64,000 nucleotides of DNA from JBPYCR01 sp051846915 (GCF_051846915.1 NZ_JBPYCR010000002.1:62001-126000), one strand, 5' to 3'. Positions 43,028 to 52,385 are shown, counted from the first letter of the stretch. Translations and numbers: made by a program. The notes: generated by a model not told the origin, from the letters alone.

Positions 43028-43937
43028 GTTCATGTACTCCTTTTTGTGTTACTTCCTGTATGGATGTAAATCCGTATTTCACCAATGTTGATGGAAGGTC
43101 TTCGATAATTTCCGGGCATATAAATGGATTTTGAAAATTAGCCGTACCTATTGCGACTGCGTTAGCACCTGCCAATAAAAACTCCAAAACGTCTTCTGCA
43201 TTCGAGATGCCTCCCATCCCAATAATGGGAATTGAAACGTGACGACGCACCTCATAAACCATGCGAATAGCAATTGGTTTAATGGCACTTCCTGATAAGC
43301 CACCTATCTTATTCGCAAGAAGCGGTTTTTTGGTTGGCAAATGAATCTGCATCCCTGTCAATGTGTTGATCATTGATATCCCATCCGCTCCTGCTGCTTC
43401 TACTGCTTTTGCTACCGCTGCTATGTCCGTTACATTTGGAGATAGCTTCACATAAACAGGATGATTACTAATCTTTTTAACTTTTTCTGTTACGTGAGCG
43501 GCCATCTTTGGGTCTGTACCAAACTGAATTCCGCCTTCTTTTACATTGGGACACGATATATTTAATTCTAGTGCATCTACCGCATCAGTTTCATTGAAGG
43601 ATTTCGTTACATATTCATATTCTTCAAGCGTACTTCCGGCAATATTGGCAATTAGTGGAACCCCGTAGCTTTTCAGAAACGGAATCTCTGTGCTTATTAT
43701 CTTTTTAACACCGGGATTTTGCAAACCGATTGCATTCAGCATCCCTGACGGAGTTTCTGCCACACGAGGAGTATCATTTCCAAACCGTTCTTCCCCTGTT
43801 GCCGATTTCATAATAACTGCACCGAGCTTGTTTAAATCATAAAAATCACTATATTCACGGCCGAACCCGAAACATCCAGATGCAGGCATAATCGGATTTT
43901 TTAATTGTAAACCAGGCATTTTAACTGATAAATCCAT
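42999..43937 (-). CDS. pyrD: Dihydroorotate dehydrogenase B, catalytic subunit
   Basis: FMN enzyme oxidising dihydroorotate, with PyrK passing electrons to NAD. 312 residues, class 1B: PASGCFGFGREYSD near 18, MKSATGEERFGN near 43, NISCPNVKEGG near 127 with the catalytic Cys, GISMINTLTGM near 189, and FMN-binding IIGMGGISNAEDVLEFL near 237. Starts at the last base of pyrK, so the two subunits are coupled. Confidence 0.97.
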   Translation of the reverse strand: MDLSVKMPGLQLKNPIMPASGCFGFGREYSDFYDLNKLGAVIMKSATGEERFGNDTPRVAETPSGMLNAIGLQNPGVKKIISTEIPFLKSYGVPLIANIAGSTLEEYEYVTKSFNETDAVDALELNISCPNVKEGGIQFGTDPKMAAHVTEKVKKISNHPVYVKLSPNVTDIAAVAKAVEAAGADGISMINTLTGMQIHLPTKKPLLANKIGGLSGSAIKPIAIRMVYEVRRHVSIPIIGMGGISNAEDVLEFLLAGANAVAIGTANFQNPFICPEIIEDLPSTLVKYGFTSIQEVTQKGVHEHEQFHLSCP

Positions 43938-44692
43938 TATATAACCACCTCGTTCGCTGAAAAAACAGGACCGTCTTTACAGATTTTTTTATAACCGGCA
44001 GCATCGTTTGTTTTCACTACACAAGCAAAGCATGCACCAACACCGCAGCCCATCCGTTCTTCAAATGATAAATACCCCTCTTGTTTTTCAAGTTTTGTCG
44101 AAACTGCCTGAAGCATCGGTAGAGGGCCGCATGAATAGTATTGATCAAAATCACCTACTTGTGCAATCACATCTGTGACCAATCCCTTAATCCCGTAAGA
44201 GCCGTCATCTGTAACAATATACGTGTCTCCTAATGCTTGAAAATGGCTTTCATAAAACACGCTTGCTTTTGTTTGAAATCCAAGTATGGAAATGACCCGT
44301 ATATTTTGCTTCAAGAATTCTTTTGCCAAGTAGTGAAGTGGCGGTATGCCAATTCCTCCACCGATAAGCAAAACGGTTGAATCCTTTGGCTGTTCCATAC
44401 TGAACCCGTTCCCACTGGGGCCCAAAGCATCAATGAACATTCCTTGTGTATAATTTGCTAGTTCTGCAGTGCCTGAACCGACGATTTTAAACAGAATCGT
44501 AATGGTTTCTGCATTGCGATCGATATCTGCGATGGAGATGGGTCTGCGCAATGTATAACCCTTTATCAACAAATGTACAAATTGACCTGGTGTTGCATGT
44601 AAACTGACATATTTATTTTTCAAAGTCATTTCAACTGTATTCATAGCGATCTCCGATACGGAGACAATCTCCATCTTCTCTTTTTTAATCAT
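43937..44692 (-). CDS. pyrK: Dihydroorotate dehydrogenase B, electron transfer subunit PyrK
   Basis: FAD and [2Fe-2S] protein connecting PyrD to NAD. 251 residues. FAD domain with TLRRPISIAD near 49; NAD domain with LIGGGIGIPPLHYLAKEF near 107; C-terminal cluster Cys in SFEERMGCGVGACFACVVKT and KICKDGPVF. AAAGGAG lies 9-10 bases before ATG. In B. subtilis pyrAA and pyrAB come just before this gene; here pyrC is only 69 bases away. Confidence 0.97.
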   Translation of the reverse strand: MIKKEKMEIVSVSEIAMNTVEMTLKNKYVSLHATPGQFVHLLIKGYTLRRPISIADIDRNAETITILFKIVGSGTAELANYTQGMFIDALGPSGNGFSMEQPKDSTVLLIGGGIGIPPLHYLAKEFLKQNIRVISILGFQTKASVFYESHFQALGDTYIVTDDGSYGIKGLVTDVIAQVGDFDQYYSCGPLPMLQAVSTKLEKQEGYLSFEERMGCGVGACFACVVKTNDAAGYKKICKDGPVFSANEVVI

Positions 44693-44761
44693 TACGATTG
44701 ACTCCTTTTATGAAAAGTTAAGTTTATTGCCGGAAACCGTTCCTGCATACATCTTTTACTA

Positions 44762-46048
44762 TTACGCCATATGACGCTCCAATTCGTAGACAACTTTACC
44801 TTCAGCAATGGTAAGTACCGGTGAACCGACCACTCGATCATTGTGGAATGGCGTATTTTTTCCTTTCGAATAAAAAGCGTGTTTATCAATAGTGTATTCG
44901 TAATTCAAATCGATCAGCGTTATATCAGCGTAACTGCCTTCCTCCAGTTTTCCATAAGGTAGCTGGAATACATTGGCAGGTTTTACTGTTAGGCATTCCA
45001 CCAATTGATATAAAGACATTTTTCCTTCTTTCACTAACTTTGTGTAAAGCAATGGAAATGCTGTTTCCAAGCCGACAATTCCAAAAGGTGCGCTTAAAAA
45101 TCCTGTCGCCTTTTCATCTTCAGCATGTGGTGCGTGGTCTGTCGCTATAAAGTCAATCGTACCATCAATCAATCCTTCTAATAATGCCTGCTGATCCTCC
45201 TCGCTACGTAACGGTGGATTCATTTTATAATTAGCATCATCACTAATGATCGAATGCTCATTAAGAAGCAAATGATGTGGAGTTACTTCAGCTGTAACAT
45301 GAATTCCCGCTTTTTTCGCATCGCGAATGACCCGGACGGATTCTTTCGTACTGACATGGCATACGTGGTAATGACAACCAGTCATTTCGGCTAACAGTAC
45401 ATCACGAGCAATTTGTACAGATTCACATGCAGATGAAATACCCGGCAAATTTAACTTCTTGCTAACATCTCCTTCATGCAAGACACCACCATATAAAATA
45501 GAGTTGTCTTCACAATGGGCAACGATTGCTTTATTCACAGCAGCCGCTTCTTTCATTGCGGCCAACATCATATGTGCTGTCTGAATACCTACCCCATCAT
45601 CTGTAAATGCAAAAATCGGTTCTTTGGCGATTTCTTTTATATTTGTCAGTTCTTTTCCAGCCAAGTTCTTTGTAATCGATGCATATGGTAACACACGCAC
45701 AACTGCATCTTTATTTATTTTATCAAGCAAATTACGAACGGTTTCGACACGGTCAGGAACCGGGTTTGTATTCGGCATTGCACATACCGTTGTAAACCCG
45801 CCACGCGCTGCTGCCTTTGCACCGGATTCAATTGTCTCTTTATGCTCTCCACCCGGTTCACGTAAATGGATATGAACATCAATAAAACCAGGTAACAATA
45901 AATTCCCTCCACAATCAATCACTTGATCAGCCATTTCTGTGATCGTATTGTTTATTTTTTTTATTTTTTTATCCTCAATTAAAACGTCACACGTTTGGAA
46001 TTCATTTTGCGACAGCAAGCGTTTGGTGTTTTTCAAAATAATTTTCAC
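44762..46048 (-). CDS. pyrC: Dihydroorotase
   Basis: Cyclises carbamoyl-aspartate. Amidohydrolase barrel of 428 residues: GFIDVHIHLREPGGEHKE near 55 with metal His pair, AMPNTNPVPDR near 90, FTDDGVGIQ near 147, HCED near 177, and DFIATDHAPHAEDEK near 302. GTG 46048 follows GGGGG at 7 bases; a GTG at 46066 precedes the site. It overlaps the end of pyrB by 47 bases. Confidence 0.97.
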   Translation of the reverse strand: MKIILKNTKRLLSQNEFQTCDVLIEDKKIKKINNTITEMADQVIDCGGNLLLPGFIDVHIHLREPGGEHKETIESGAKAAARGGFTTVCAMPNTNPVPDRVETVRNLLDKINKDAVVRVLPYASITKNLAGKELTNIKEIAKEPIFAFTDDGVGIQTAHMMLAAMKEAAAVNKAIVAHCEDNSILYGGVLHEGDVSKKLNLPGISSACESVQIARDVLLAEMTGCHYHVCHVSTKESVRVIRDAKKAGIHVTAEVTPHHLLLNEHSIISDDANYKMNPPLRSEEDQQALLEGLIDGTIDFIATDHAPHAEDEKATGFLSAPFGIVGLETAFPLLYTKLVKEGKMSLYQLVECLTVKPANVFQLPYGKLEEGSYADITLIDLNYEYTIDKHAFYSKGKNTPFHNDRVVGSPVLTIAEGKVVYELERHMA

Positions 46049-46928
46049 AATTTTTCCCCCGTTCACTTAATAATTTTGTCATAATCGCCATTCTTGTATA
46101 AACTCCATTGGACATTTGTTTGAAAATTCTTGACCGTTCACATTCTACTAGATCGGAATCGATTTCCACTCCTCTGTTGATTGGAGCTGGATGCAGAATA
46201 ATTGCAGATTTTTTCATTCTTTTTTCTCGTTCTTTTGTCAATCCGAATTCATTATGGTAATTCAGCACATTGGAAAACCGTTCATGACGCTCATGCTGTA
46301 TTCTCAATAACATTAACGCATCGCACATTTCAACCGCTTCATCCATCGTGATATAAGGAAATTCCAGCGTTTCGTCAATAAAGTCAGGTGCTGCACATAA
46401 ATAAACATTTGCACCCATCCTATTTAGTGTATGTGCATTCGATCGCGCCACTCTGCTATGTTTAATATCACCGACAATAACAATATTTAAATTATCCAAT
46501 CGTCCGAACTCCTGATAAATTGTATTCAGGTCAAGCATGCTTTGAGTCGGATGTTCTTTTTTCCCTGCACCGCCATTTACTATAGGAATCGATAAGGAAT
46601 TACATATTTCCCTTGGCCATTCGTCTTCCTCATGGCGAACGACTAGTAAATCTGCGCCAATCGCTTCAAATGTTTTAGCGGTATCGTAAAGTGATTCACC
46701 TTTTTTCATACTCGATGTTTCAGTATGAAAATCAAGCGGTTCGATTCCTAATTTCCGTTGGGCAACGATAAAACTCATCTTTGTGCGAGTGCTTGGCTCA
46801 AAGAACAAATTTGCAGCAAACATTTGCTGGTTCAGTTTAAAGTTATTCCGACGATAATGATCGGCCATTTCCAAAACTTCCAAGACTTCTTTTGGTTTTA
46901 AATCGTTCACGGAAATAAAATGCTTCAT
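46002..46928 (-). CDS. pyrB: Aspartate carbamoyltransferase
   Basis: First committed step of pyrimidine synthesis, carbamoyl phosphate plus aspartate. 308 residues: FFEPSTRTKMSF near 46-57, HPTQSMLD near 133, DIKHSRVARSN near 160, HPAPINRGVEI near 263. ATG 46928 has AAAGGGAGAGAG upstream. The longer open frame to 47102 runs back through the attenuator and is not coding. Controlled by the PyrR attenuator just upstream. Confidence 0.98.
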   Translation of the reverse strand: MKHFISVNDLKPKEVLEVLEMADHYRRNNFKLNQQMFAANLFFEPSTRTKMSFIVAQRKLGIEPLDFHTETSSMKKGESLYDTAKTFEAIGADLLVVRHEEDEWPREICNSLSIPIVNGGAGKKEHPTQSMLDLNTIYQEFGRLDNLNIVIVGDIKHSRVARSNAHTLNRMGANVYLCAAPDFIDETLEFPYITMDEAVEMCDALMLLRIQHERHERFSNVLNYHNEFGLTKEREKRMKKSAIILHPAPINRGVEIDSDLVECERSRIFKQMSNGVYTRMAIMTKLLSERGKNCENYFEKHQTLAVAK

Positions 46929-47017
46929 CAGGCTCTCTCCCTTTTTTAAATAAAGTTTTGATGAACAGAAGTACAAATGCGTCGTGGCAGAGGGACAAGT
47001 TTCATGCTTTTCACTTG

Positions 47018-47120
47018 AAAAAATATGCCTCTTTGCGAAAAGGTCGCAAAGAGGCATACGTGAATAGTAACACGCTACTTTAAGCAACCTTTTAAATCTC
47101 ACTGGATTTAGTTAAAGGTT
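47018..47120 (-). promoter_or_regulatory. PyrR attenuator between pyrR and pyrB
   Basis: On the minus strand a PyrR-binding hairpin (47120-47086) has stem AACCTTT / AAAGGTT and loop CCAGTGAG, fitting the known anti-antiterminator loop. It is followed by a strong terminator ATGCCTCTTTGCG / CGCAAAGAGGCAT (47057-47024) with a T6 tail. UMP-bound PyrR should favour termination before pyrB. Confidence 0.88.
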
Positions 47121-47127
47121 CATCTAT

Positions 47128-47667
47128 TTACTTTTCATAAATACTAACTTCGTCATCCTGCTGATCAGATTCAGACATTTTAACGACAATTACTTCCTTG
47201 TCAGACGTAGGAATGTTTTTCCCTACATAATCGGCTCGAATCGGCAATTCACGATGCCCACGATCGATCAGTACAGCCAATTGAATTTGACCAGGTCTGC
47301 CCAGATCAATGACAGCATCCATGGCTGCTCTTACTGTTCTTCCCGTATAAAGTACATCATCGATTAATATAATTGTTTTACCTGCAATATCAACTTCAAT
47401 ATTTGTTTCTTTTAGTTGTGGGTCAGCCATTTCTTTTTTTAAATCATCCCGATAGAGCGTAATATCCAACTCACCGATCGGTACATTTACGTTCTCAATT
47501 TGCCTTATTTTTTCTTGCAGTCGTTTCGCCAACGGTATCCCTCGCGTCTTAATCCCGACTAATACAAGATTTTCCCCGCCTTTATTTCGTTCAACGATTT
47601 CATGGGCAATTCTAGTTAATGCTCGCATCATCGACGACTGATCTAATACTGCTGTTTTCTTATTCAC
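47128..47667 (-). CDS. pyrR: Bifunctional pyr operon attenuator/uracil phosphoribosyltransferase PyrR
   Basis: Binds pyr leader RNA when UMP is high; also has uracil phosphoribosyltransferase activity. 179 residues: ALTRIAHEIVERNKG near 16, GIKTRGIPLAKRL near 38, DITLYRDDL near 68, PRPP loop ILIDDVLYTGRTVRAAMDA near 92 and DRGHRELPIRADYVGKN near 129. I use GTG 47667, 6 bases after CAGGAGTG, giving a start MNKKTAVLD like the family. ATG 47694 lies upstream of that site. Confidence 0.97.
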   Translation of the reverse strand: MNKKTAVLDQSSMMRALTRIAHEIVERNKGGENLVLVGIKTRGIPLAKRLQEKIRQIENVNVPIGELDITLYRDDLKKEMADPQLKETNIEVDIAGKTIILIDDVLYTGRTVRAAMDAVIDLGRPGQIQLAVLIDRGHRELPIRADYVGKNIPTSDKEVIVVKMSESDQQDDEVSIYEK

Positions 47668-47765
47668 AATTTCACTCCTGACCACAATATCCATCGTATT
47701 AACTAAAAGACAATCTACTTGAATGAAAAAGGTTAACTTAATCTTTAATTAGCAAAATCCTTTAT

Positions 47766-47869
47766 AATGTAAAAATCCCTTTTTCCGCATGAGGAGAAAG
47801 GGATTGGACAGACGTATAACAATAGAATTCCGCCGTTACCTTATTAGCCTCACAGGACTAGATTAAAGG
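47766..47869 (-). promoter_or_regulatory. PyrR attenuator in the pyrR leader
   Basis: Minus strand: PyrR-binding hairpin at 47869-47839 with loop CCTGTGAG, then terminator AATCCCTTT / AAAGGGATT with tail TTTTACATT at 47805-47766. The same order as the second attenuator before pyrB, with unrelated stem sequences but a matching loop. Confidence 0.85.
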
Positions 47870-47889
47870 ATTCATTATTAATTTCATTT

Positions 47890-47918
47890 ATTATTTCAAA
47901 CATCGTACCTTTTGTCAA
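47890..47918 (-). promoter_or_regulatory. SigA promoter of the pyr operon
   Basis: Minus strand: TTGACA, exact 17-base spacer, AATAAT. It overlaps the last bases of the preceding pseudouridine synthase gene and lies just upstream of the pyrR attenuator. Confidence 0.85.
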
Positions 47919-48823
47919 GTTGTTTTTTCCAAACGGTGAAGAATTTCCTGAAATTCTGTTGGCTTGTTTACTTCAAATTCCATCCATTCATTCTTGACTG
48001 GATGATTAAAAGCGAGTTTTTTTGCAAATAACACCTGTCCTTTTATATCACCTTTTTTAGAGCCATATTTCGAATCGCCAAGCAGCGGATGTCCGATATA
48101 ATTCATATGCACTCTAATTTGATGTGTTCGGCCCGTTTCTAGACGGCATTCAACATGTGTGTGGTCCTTGTAACGTGAAACAACTTGAAAATGGGTAATT
48201 GCATGTCTGCCATTTTCTACAACACCCATCCTTAATCTATTTTTCGGATCCCTAGCAATGGGGGCTTCGATTGTACCCGCATCATGATCTAGCACACCGT
48301 GTATAATAGCTTCGTATACTCTCTTGATTTTTTTATTGACAAGATCTTTCGCCAATTGTTCGTGTGCGGCATTACTTTTAGCAATAACAATTAAACCGCT
48401 TGTATCCTTATCAATACGATGCACTATTCCCGGTCGGTGGGAGCCAGCGATGTTGGATAACCTCCTACAATGGAACAGGAGTGCATTAACGAGCGTACCA
48501 CTGTCTGTTTGTTCATTTGGATGAATAACCATACCTTTAGGTTTATTGACAACCAGTACATCATCATCTTCGTACACCATTTCAATCGGTATATCTTCCG
48601 GAGCAATATCTCGTTTAATTTCGTCGGGAAATGACCACTGAATGATATCATTTCGTTCACATTTATAATTAGACTTTACAGTTGTACCATTAACTGTAAC
48701 CAATTGTTGTGCGATCAATGATTGGATTTTCGAACGTGATTGGTAGGGGTTAATCGTAACTAAAAGCTTATCAATGCGCATTGCTTCTTCTGCTTCGGAA
48801 ACAACATGTTCTATTAGCTTCAT
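47915..48823 (-). CDS. RluD-type RNA pseudouridine synthase (YlyB)
   Basis: Modifies uridines in rRNA; the family includes RluD, which acts on helix 69 of 23S rRNA. 302 residues. N-terminal S4 domain (about 14-75, AMRIDKLLVTINPYQSRSKI). Catalytic HRIDKDTSGLIVIAKS near 135 with Asp; ETGRTHQIRVHMNYIGHPLLGD near 229 (given in part: GRTHQIRVHMNYIGHP). The exact target site is not predictable here. The ATG overlaps the lspA stop (ATGA). Confidence 0.95.
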   Translation of the reverse strand: MKLIEHVVSEAEEAMRIDKLLVTINPYQSRSKIQSLIAQQLVTVNGTTVKSNYKCERNDIIQWSFPDEIKRDIAPEDIPIEMVYEDDDVLVVNKPKGMVIHPNEQTDSGTLVNALLFHCRRLSNIAGSHRPGIVHRIDKDTSGLIVIAKSNAAHEQLAKDLVNKKIKRVYEAIIHGVLDHDAGTIEAPIARDPKNRLRMGVVENGRHAITHFQVVSRYKDHTHVECRLETGRTHQIRVHMNYIGHPLLGDSKYGSKKGDIKGQVLFAKKLAFNHPVKNEWMEFEVNKPTEFQEILHRLEKTT

Positions 48824-49287
48824 TTTTTTGTTCCTTTCTTCTTTTCGTCTAACAGAGTCGCGAAAATCATAAGTATAACACCGACAACTAGAGAGGAATC
48901 AGCTATATTAAAAATCGGATAATCATATGTGAATATAATAAAGTCAAAAAAATCAACTACTTCTTTACGAAAAAGCCGATCAATAAAGTTACCGATTGCT
49001 CCACCTAAAATCAGACTAAGTGAAATTGCCAACAACTTACTTTCCCGTGCATGTTTTTCCATGTAATAAATAATTCCAATAACAACTACAATCGTAATGA
49101 TGTAAAAAAACATCATCTGATCCTGCAAAATACCCCACGCAGCACCTTTGTTACGATGGGATGTTAAGTAAAAAAAATTGTCTATGACCGGAATTTGTTC
49201 ATATAAATCCATTTTCTTAACAACGACCCATTTTGTAATCTGGTCAAAAATAATAACAAATACCGCAATAATATAATATATGAGCAT
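48820..49287 (-). CDS. lspA: Lipoprotein signal peptidase LspA
   Basis: Removes signal peptides from diacylglyceryl-modified prolipoproteins; aspartic protease in the membrane. 155 residues, four membrane segments. FDQITKWVV near 14, NKGAAWGILQ near 46, GAIGNFIDRLFRKEVVDF near 97 and FNIADSSLVVGV near 124; the Asp in GNFIDR and in FNIADS are the catalytic pair. In B. subtilis ylyA lies between ileS and lspA; here only a repeat does. Confidence 0.96.
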   Translation of the reverse strand: MLIYYIIAVFVIIFDQITKWVVVKKMDLYEQIPVIDNFFYLTSHRNKGAAWGILQDQMMFFYIITIVVVIGIIYYMEKHARESKLLAISLSLILGGAIGNFIDRLFRKEVVDFFDFIIFTYDYPIFNIADSSLVVGVILMIFATLLDEKKKGTKK

Positions 49288-49381
49288 ATATGTTCCTCCG
49301 ATTTTAGGACCATTTACTTCAGTTTTAATATAAACTACAAGTCATATTCATAGGTTAAAACTTTTCAAGAAAAAGTGCAAT

Positions 49382-49509
49382 AAGAAAAGCACAAGCGCCA
49401 CCGCAGGCTAAAATCGCAACATCCTGGGACTGCGCGTGAATGCTCGTCCCACCGAAATATTGTACGTCGAAGCTAGTCAGCTATGCACAAATTTTTATAG
49501 TTTCTTACC
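49382..49509. repeat. Dispersed repeat family A, copy A4
   Basis: Begins aagaaaagcacaagcgcca and ends agctagtcagctatgcacaa followed by tttttatagtttcttacc. The middle part gggactgcgcgtgaatgctc is shared with copy A1. It lies between ileS and lspA. The remainder of this 295-base gap holds the ileS terminator and no gene. Confidence 0.7.
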
Positions 49510-49511
49510 TA

Positions 49512-49545
49512 TTGAACAAAAAACCCCTCTTCCAGAGGGATTTTC
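49512..49545 (-). terminator. Terminator after ileS
   Basis: Stem AATCCCTCT / AGAGGGGTT with a GGA loop, followed by TTTTTTGTT on the minus strand, about 40 bases past the ileS stop. Confidence 0.8.
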
Positions 49546-49582
49546 TGTTACATAAACTTTCCAACAAAGTCATTCTGTTTTA

Positions 49583-52339
49583 TTAAGCGTAATGTTCTTC
49601 TACAATATGTGCACATCGTGTACAAAGCTCTTCATATTTCTCGTTCTCTCCAACCGTATGGGAAGACATCCAGCATCGTTCACACTTTTCGCCAGCGTGC
49701 TTTTCGACTGAAACGAGAACATGCTTGTATTCTTTTGCACCTGTATCATTTTCTGAAACTATAGCTTCAGATACAATTAAAAGCTGGTGCAAATTCGGGA
49801 TCATGTCAAGTACCTGCTTCGTTTCGTTATCTTTTGGCGTAATTTTGATTTTAGCTTCCAACGACTTACCAATTACTTTGTCGTTTCTTGCTTCTTCCAA
49901 AGCTTTTAATACATCGTTACGTACATTCATGAAGTGATCCCACTTTTGTTGTTCGCTTTGACCAAACTGTTCAACTTTTCTTGATTTTGGCATGTCGGTA
50001 AGCTGAACACTTTCTTCCTCAACACCAGGAATATACTCCCAAACTTCATCTGTCGTATGCGGAATAATTGGCGTCAACAATTTCACAATACTTGTTAAGA
50101 TTTCATAATATGCTGTCTGAATGCTGCGACGACTGTTACTGTTTTTTTCTTCGATATATAAAATATCTTTAGCGAAATCTAGATAGAATGAACTGAGATC
50201 TACTGCACAAAAGTTATGAACTTGATGGAAGATTGATGAAAATTCATATTGGTCATATTCTTCCCTTACATCAGCAATAAGCGCCTGCAGACGATAGACC
50301 ATATATCTGTCAATTGGCTCCATATCCGCTTCATCAACAGCATCGATATTCGGATCAAAGTCAGCCAAATTAGCTAACATAAAACGAAAGGTATTCCTTA
50401 TTTTTCGATAGCTTTCGGATACTTGTTTTAAAATATCCTGAGAGATACGTACATCTGCTTGATAATCAACAGATGAAACCCACAATCGAAGAATATCTGC
50501 CCCGAGCTGCTTTAATACTTTAGATGGTACCATCACGTTTCCTAGCGATTTACTCATTTTGCGACCGTCACCATCCAACACAAACCCATGACTGACAATT
50601 GTTTTATATGGTGCTTTACCGGTCACAGCAACAGATGTGGATAATGAAGAGTTAAACCAGCCTCGATATTGATCGCTTCCTTCCAAATAAACATCTGCTG
50701 GTCTTACATGGTCTTCTCGATTCATTAAAACAGCCTCATGAGAGGATCCAGAATCAAACCATACATCCATAATATCGTTCTCTTTTGTGAATATTCCGTT
50801 CGGACTATGCTCAGATGAAAAACCTTCCGGAAGCAGTTTCTCAGCTTCCCAATCAAACCAAATATTTGAGCCATGCTCTTTAAATAAATGAGAGACATGT
50901 TCAATTGTTTCGTCGGTAATGATTGGCGTTTTATCTTCGCCGTAAAAGACTGGAATTGGAACACCCCATGTACGTTGACGGGAAATACACCAGTCTTCCC
51001 TGTCCCGTACCATATTATATAGTCGAGTTTCTCCCCAATGAGGATACCAATTTACTTCTTTAATTTCTTGTAAAATATCCTGACGGAAATCTTTAATTGA
51101 TGCAAACCATTGAGAAGTTGCCCTGAAAATGGTCGGTTTTTTTGTACGCCAGTCATGTGGATACGAATGCGTAATAAATTTTAATAAAAGAAGCGCCCCT
51201 ACTTCGTCTAATTTATCTGTCACAGCTTTGTTTCCATTATCATAAAACATCCCGGCAAACCCTGGTGCTTCTTCTGTAAAGTATCCTTTTTCATCTATTG
51301 GACATAAAGCATCAATACCATATTCTCTTGCAACATAAAAGTCATCTTCCCCATGTCCTGGCGCTGTATGAACACAACCGGTTCCCGCTTCAGTCGTTAC
51401 ATGATCCCCGAGCATGATAATCGATTCACGATCGTAAAAAGGATGCTTCGTAACAATTTTATCCGCTTCTTGACCTTTAAATGTCTTTATTACTTTTACT
51501 TCTTCCCATTCTAGTTCTTCCGCCAATTGGTCCAACAAGTCATGGGCAACGACATACTTTTCATCGTTTACAGCTGCAACAACGTACTCTAAATTCGGAT
51601 GCAGACTTATCCCTAGATTGGCAGGAATTGTCCACGGAGTCGTTGTCCAAATGATGAATTTCTCGCCACCTTCGAGCAGGCCCTTTCCATCGGACGTTTC
51701 AAAAGTTACATAAATAGATGGTGAGCGTTTATCCTGATATTCGATCTCGGCTTCTGCCAGCGCAGATTCGGAGGAAGGTGACCAATAAACAGGTTTTAAC
51801 CCTTTATAAATATACCCTTTTTTCGCCATTTCCCCGAAAACTTTAATTTGTGCCGCTTCATATTCTTTTGTAAGGGTAATATAAGGATTATCCCATTCAC
51901 CACGCACACCTAATTGTTTAAACTGATCTCGTTGATTGTCAATTTGTTCCATTGCATAATCAGCACACATTTGACGAAATTCGGCAACTGGTATTTTTTT
52001 GCGGTCAATTTTTTTCTTTTTTGTTAATGCGGTTTCGATCGGCAAACCATGTGTGTCCCACCCCGGAACATATGGCGCATGAAATCCTGCCATTGATTTA
52101 TAACGTGTAATAAAATCTTTTAAAATTTTGTTCAATGCATGCCCGATATGAAGATCTCCATTCGCGTACGGCGGGCCATCATGCAAAATAAATAATGGTC
52201 TTCCTTTCGTTCGTTCCAAATTCTTTTCATATAAGTTTCTTTCTTCCCAATCCTGTCTGCGGATCGGTTCTTTATTCGGCAAATTCCCACGCATAGGAAA
52301 CGCTGTTTTCGGCATAAGCAGTGTGTCTTTATAATTCAT
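49583..52339 (-). CDS. ileS: Isoleucyl-tRNA synthetase
   Basis: Charges tRNA-Ile, with an editing domain that removes valine. 918 residues, the bacterial form. HIGH motif PPYANGDLHIGHALNKIL near 56; editing domain about 195-395 with TTTPWTIPANL; KMSKS motif DGRKMSKSLGN near 592; anticodon-binding region; C-terminal zinc finger CERCW...CTRC near 885-905. It is preceded by a T-box leader and closed by a terminator. The zinc-finger form is the housekeeping type, not the mupirocin-resistant one. Confidence 0.98.
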   Translation of the reverse strand: MNYKDTLLMPKTAFPMRGNLPNKEPIRRQDWEERNLYEKNLERTKGRPLFILHDGPPYANGDLHIGHALNKILKDFITRYKSMAGFHAPYVPGWDTHGLPIETALTKKKKIDRKKIPVAEFRQMCADYAMEQIDNQRDQFKQLGVRGEWDNPYITLTKEYEAAQIKVFGEMAKKGYIYKGLKPVYWSPSSESALAEAEIEYQDKRSPSIYVTFETSDGKGLLEGGEKFIIWTTTPWTIPANLGISLHPNLEYVVAAVNDEKYVVAHDLLDQLAEELEWEEVKVIKTFKGQEADKIVTKHPFYDRESIIMLGDHVTTEAGTGCVHTAPGHGEDDFYVAREYGIDALCPIDEKGYFTEEAPGFAGMFYDNGNKAVTDKLDEVGALLLLKFITHSYPHDWRTKKPTIFRATSQWFASIKDFRQDILQEIKEVNWYPHWGETRLYNMVRDREDWCISRQRTWGVPIPVFYGEDKTPIITDETIEHVSHLFKEHGSNIWFDWEAEKLLPEGFSSEHSPNGIFTKENDIMDVWFDSGSSHEAVLMNREDHVRPADVYLEGSDQYRGWFNSSLSTSVAVTGKAPYKTIVSHGFVLDGDGRKMSKSLGNVMVPSKVLKQLGADILRLWVSSVDYQADVRISQDILKQVSESYRKIRNTFRFMLANLADFDPNIDAVDEADMEPIDRYMVYRLQALIADVREEYDQYEFSSIFHQVHNFCAVDLSSFYLDFAKDILYIEEKNSNSRRSIQTAYYEILTSIVKLLTPIIPHTTDEVWEYIPGVEEESVQLTDMPKSRKVEQFGQSEQQKWDHFMNVRNDVLKALEEARNDKVIGKSLEAKIKITPKDNETKQVLDMIPNLHQLLIVSEAIVSENDTGAKEYKHVLVSVEKHAGEKCERCWMSSHTVGENEKYEELCTRCAHIVEEHYA

Positions 52340-52385
52340 CTATTTATCCTCCCGGCATCAAATTCATTATTGTAATTTAATTCCA

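Noticed and set aside
44692..44889. Possible remnant of pyrAB at the pyrC-pyrK junction (frame ending RFPAINLTFHKRSQS)
   Set aside because: It is a shadow frame of the pyrC 3' end plus 69 bases; I could not match it to the end of carbamoyl-phosphate synthetase.
47018..47102. Extended pyrB reading frame upstream of ATG 46928
   Set aside because: It passes through the PyrR attenuator terminator; the ribosome-binding site supports ATG 46928.
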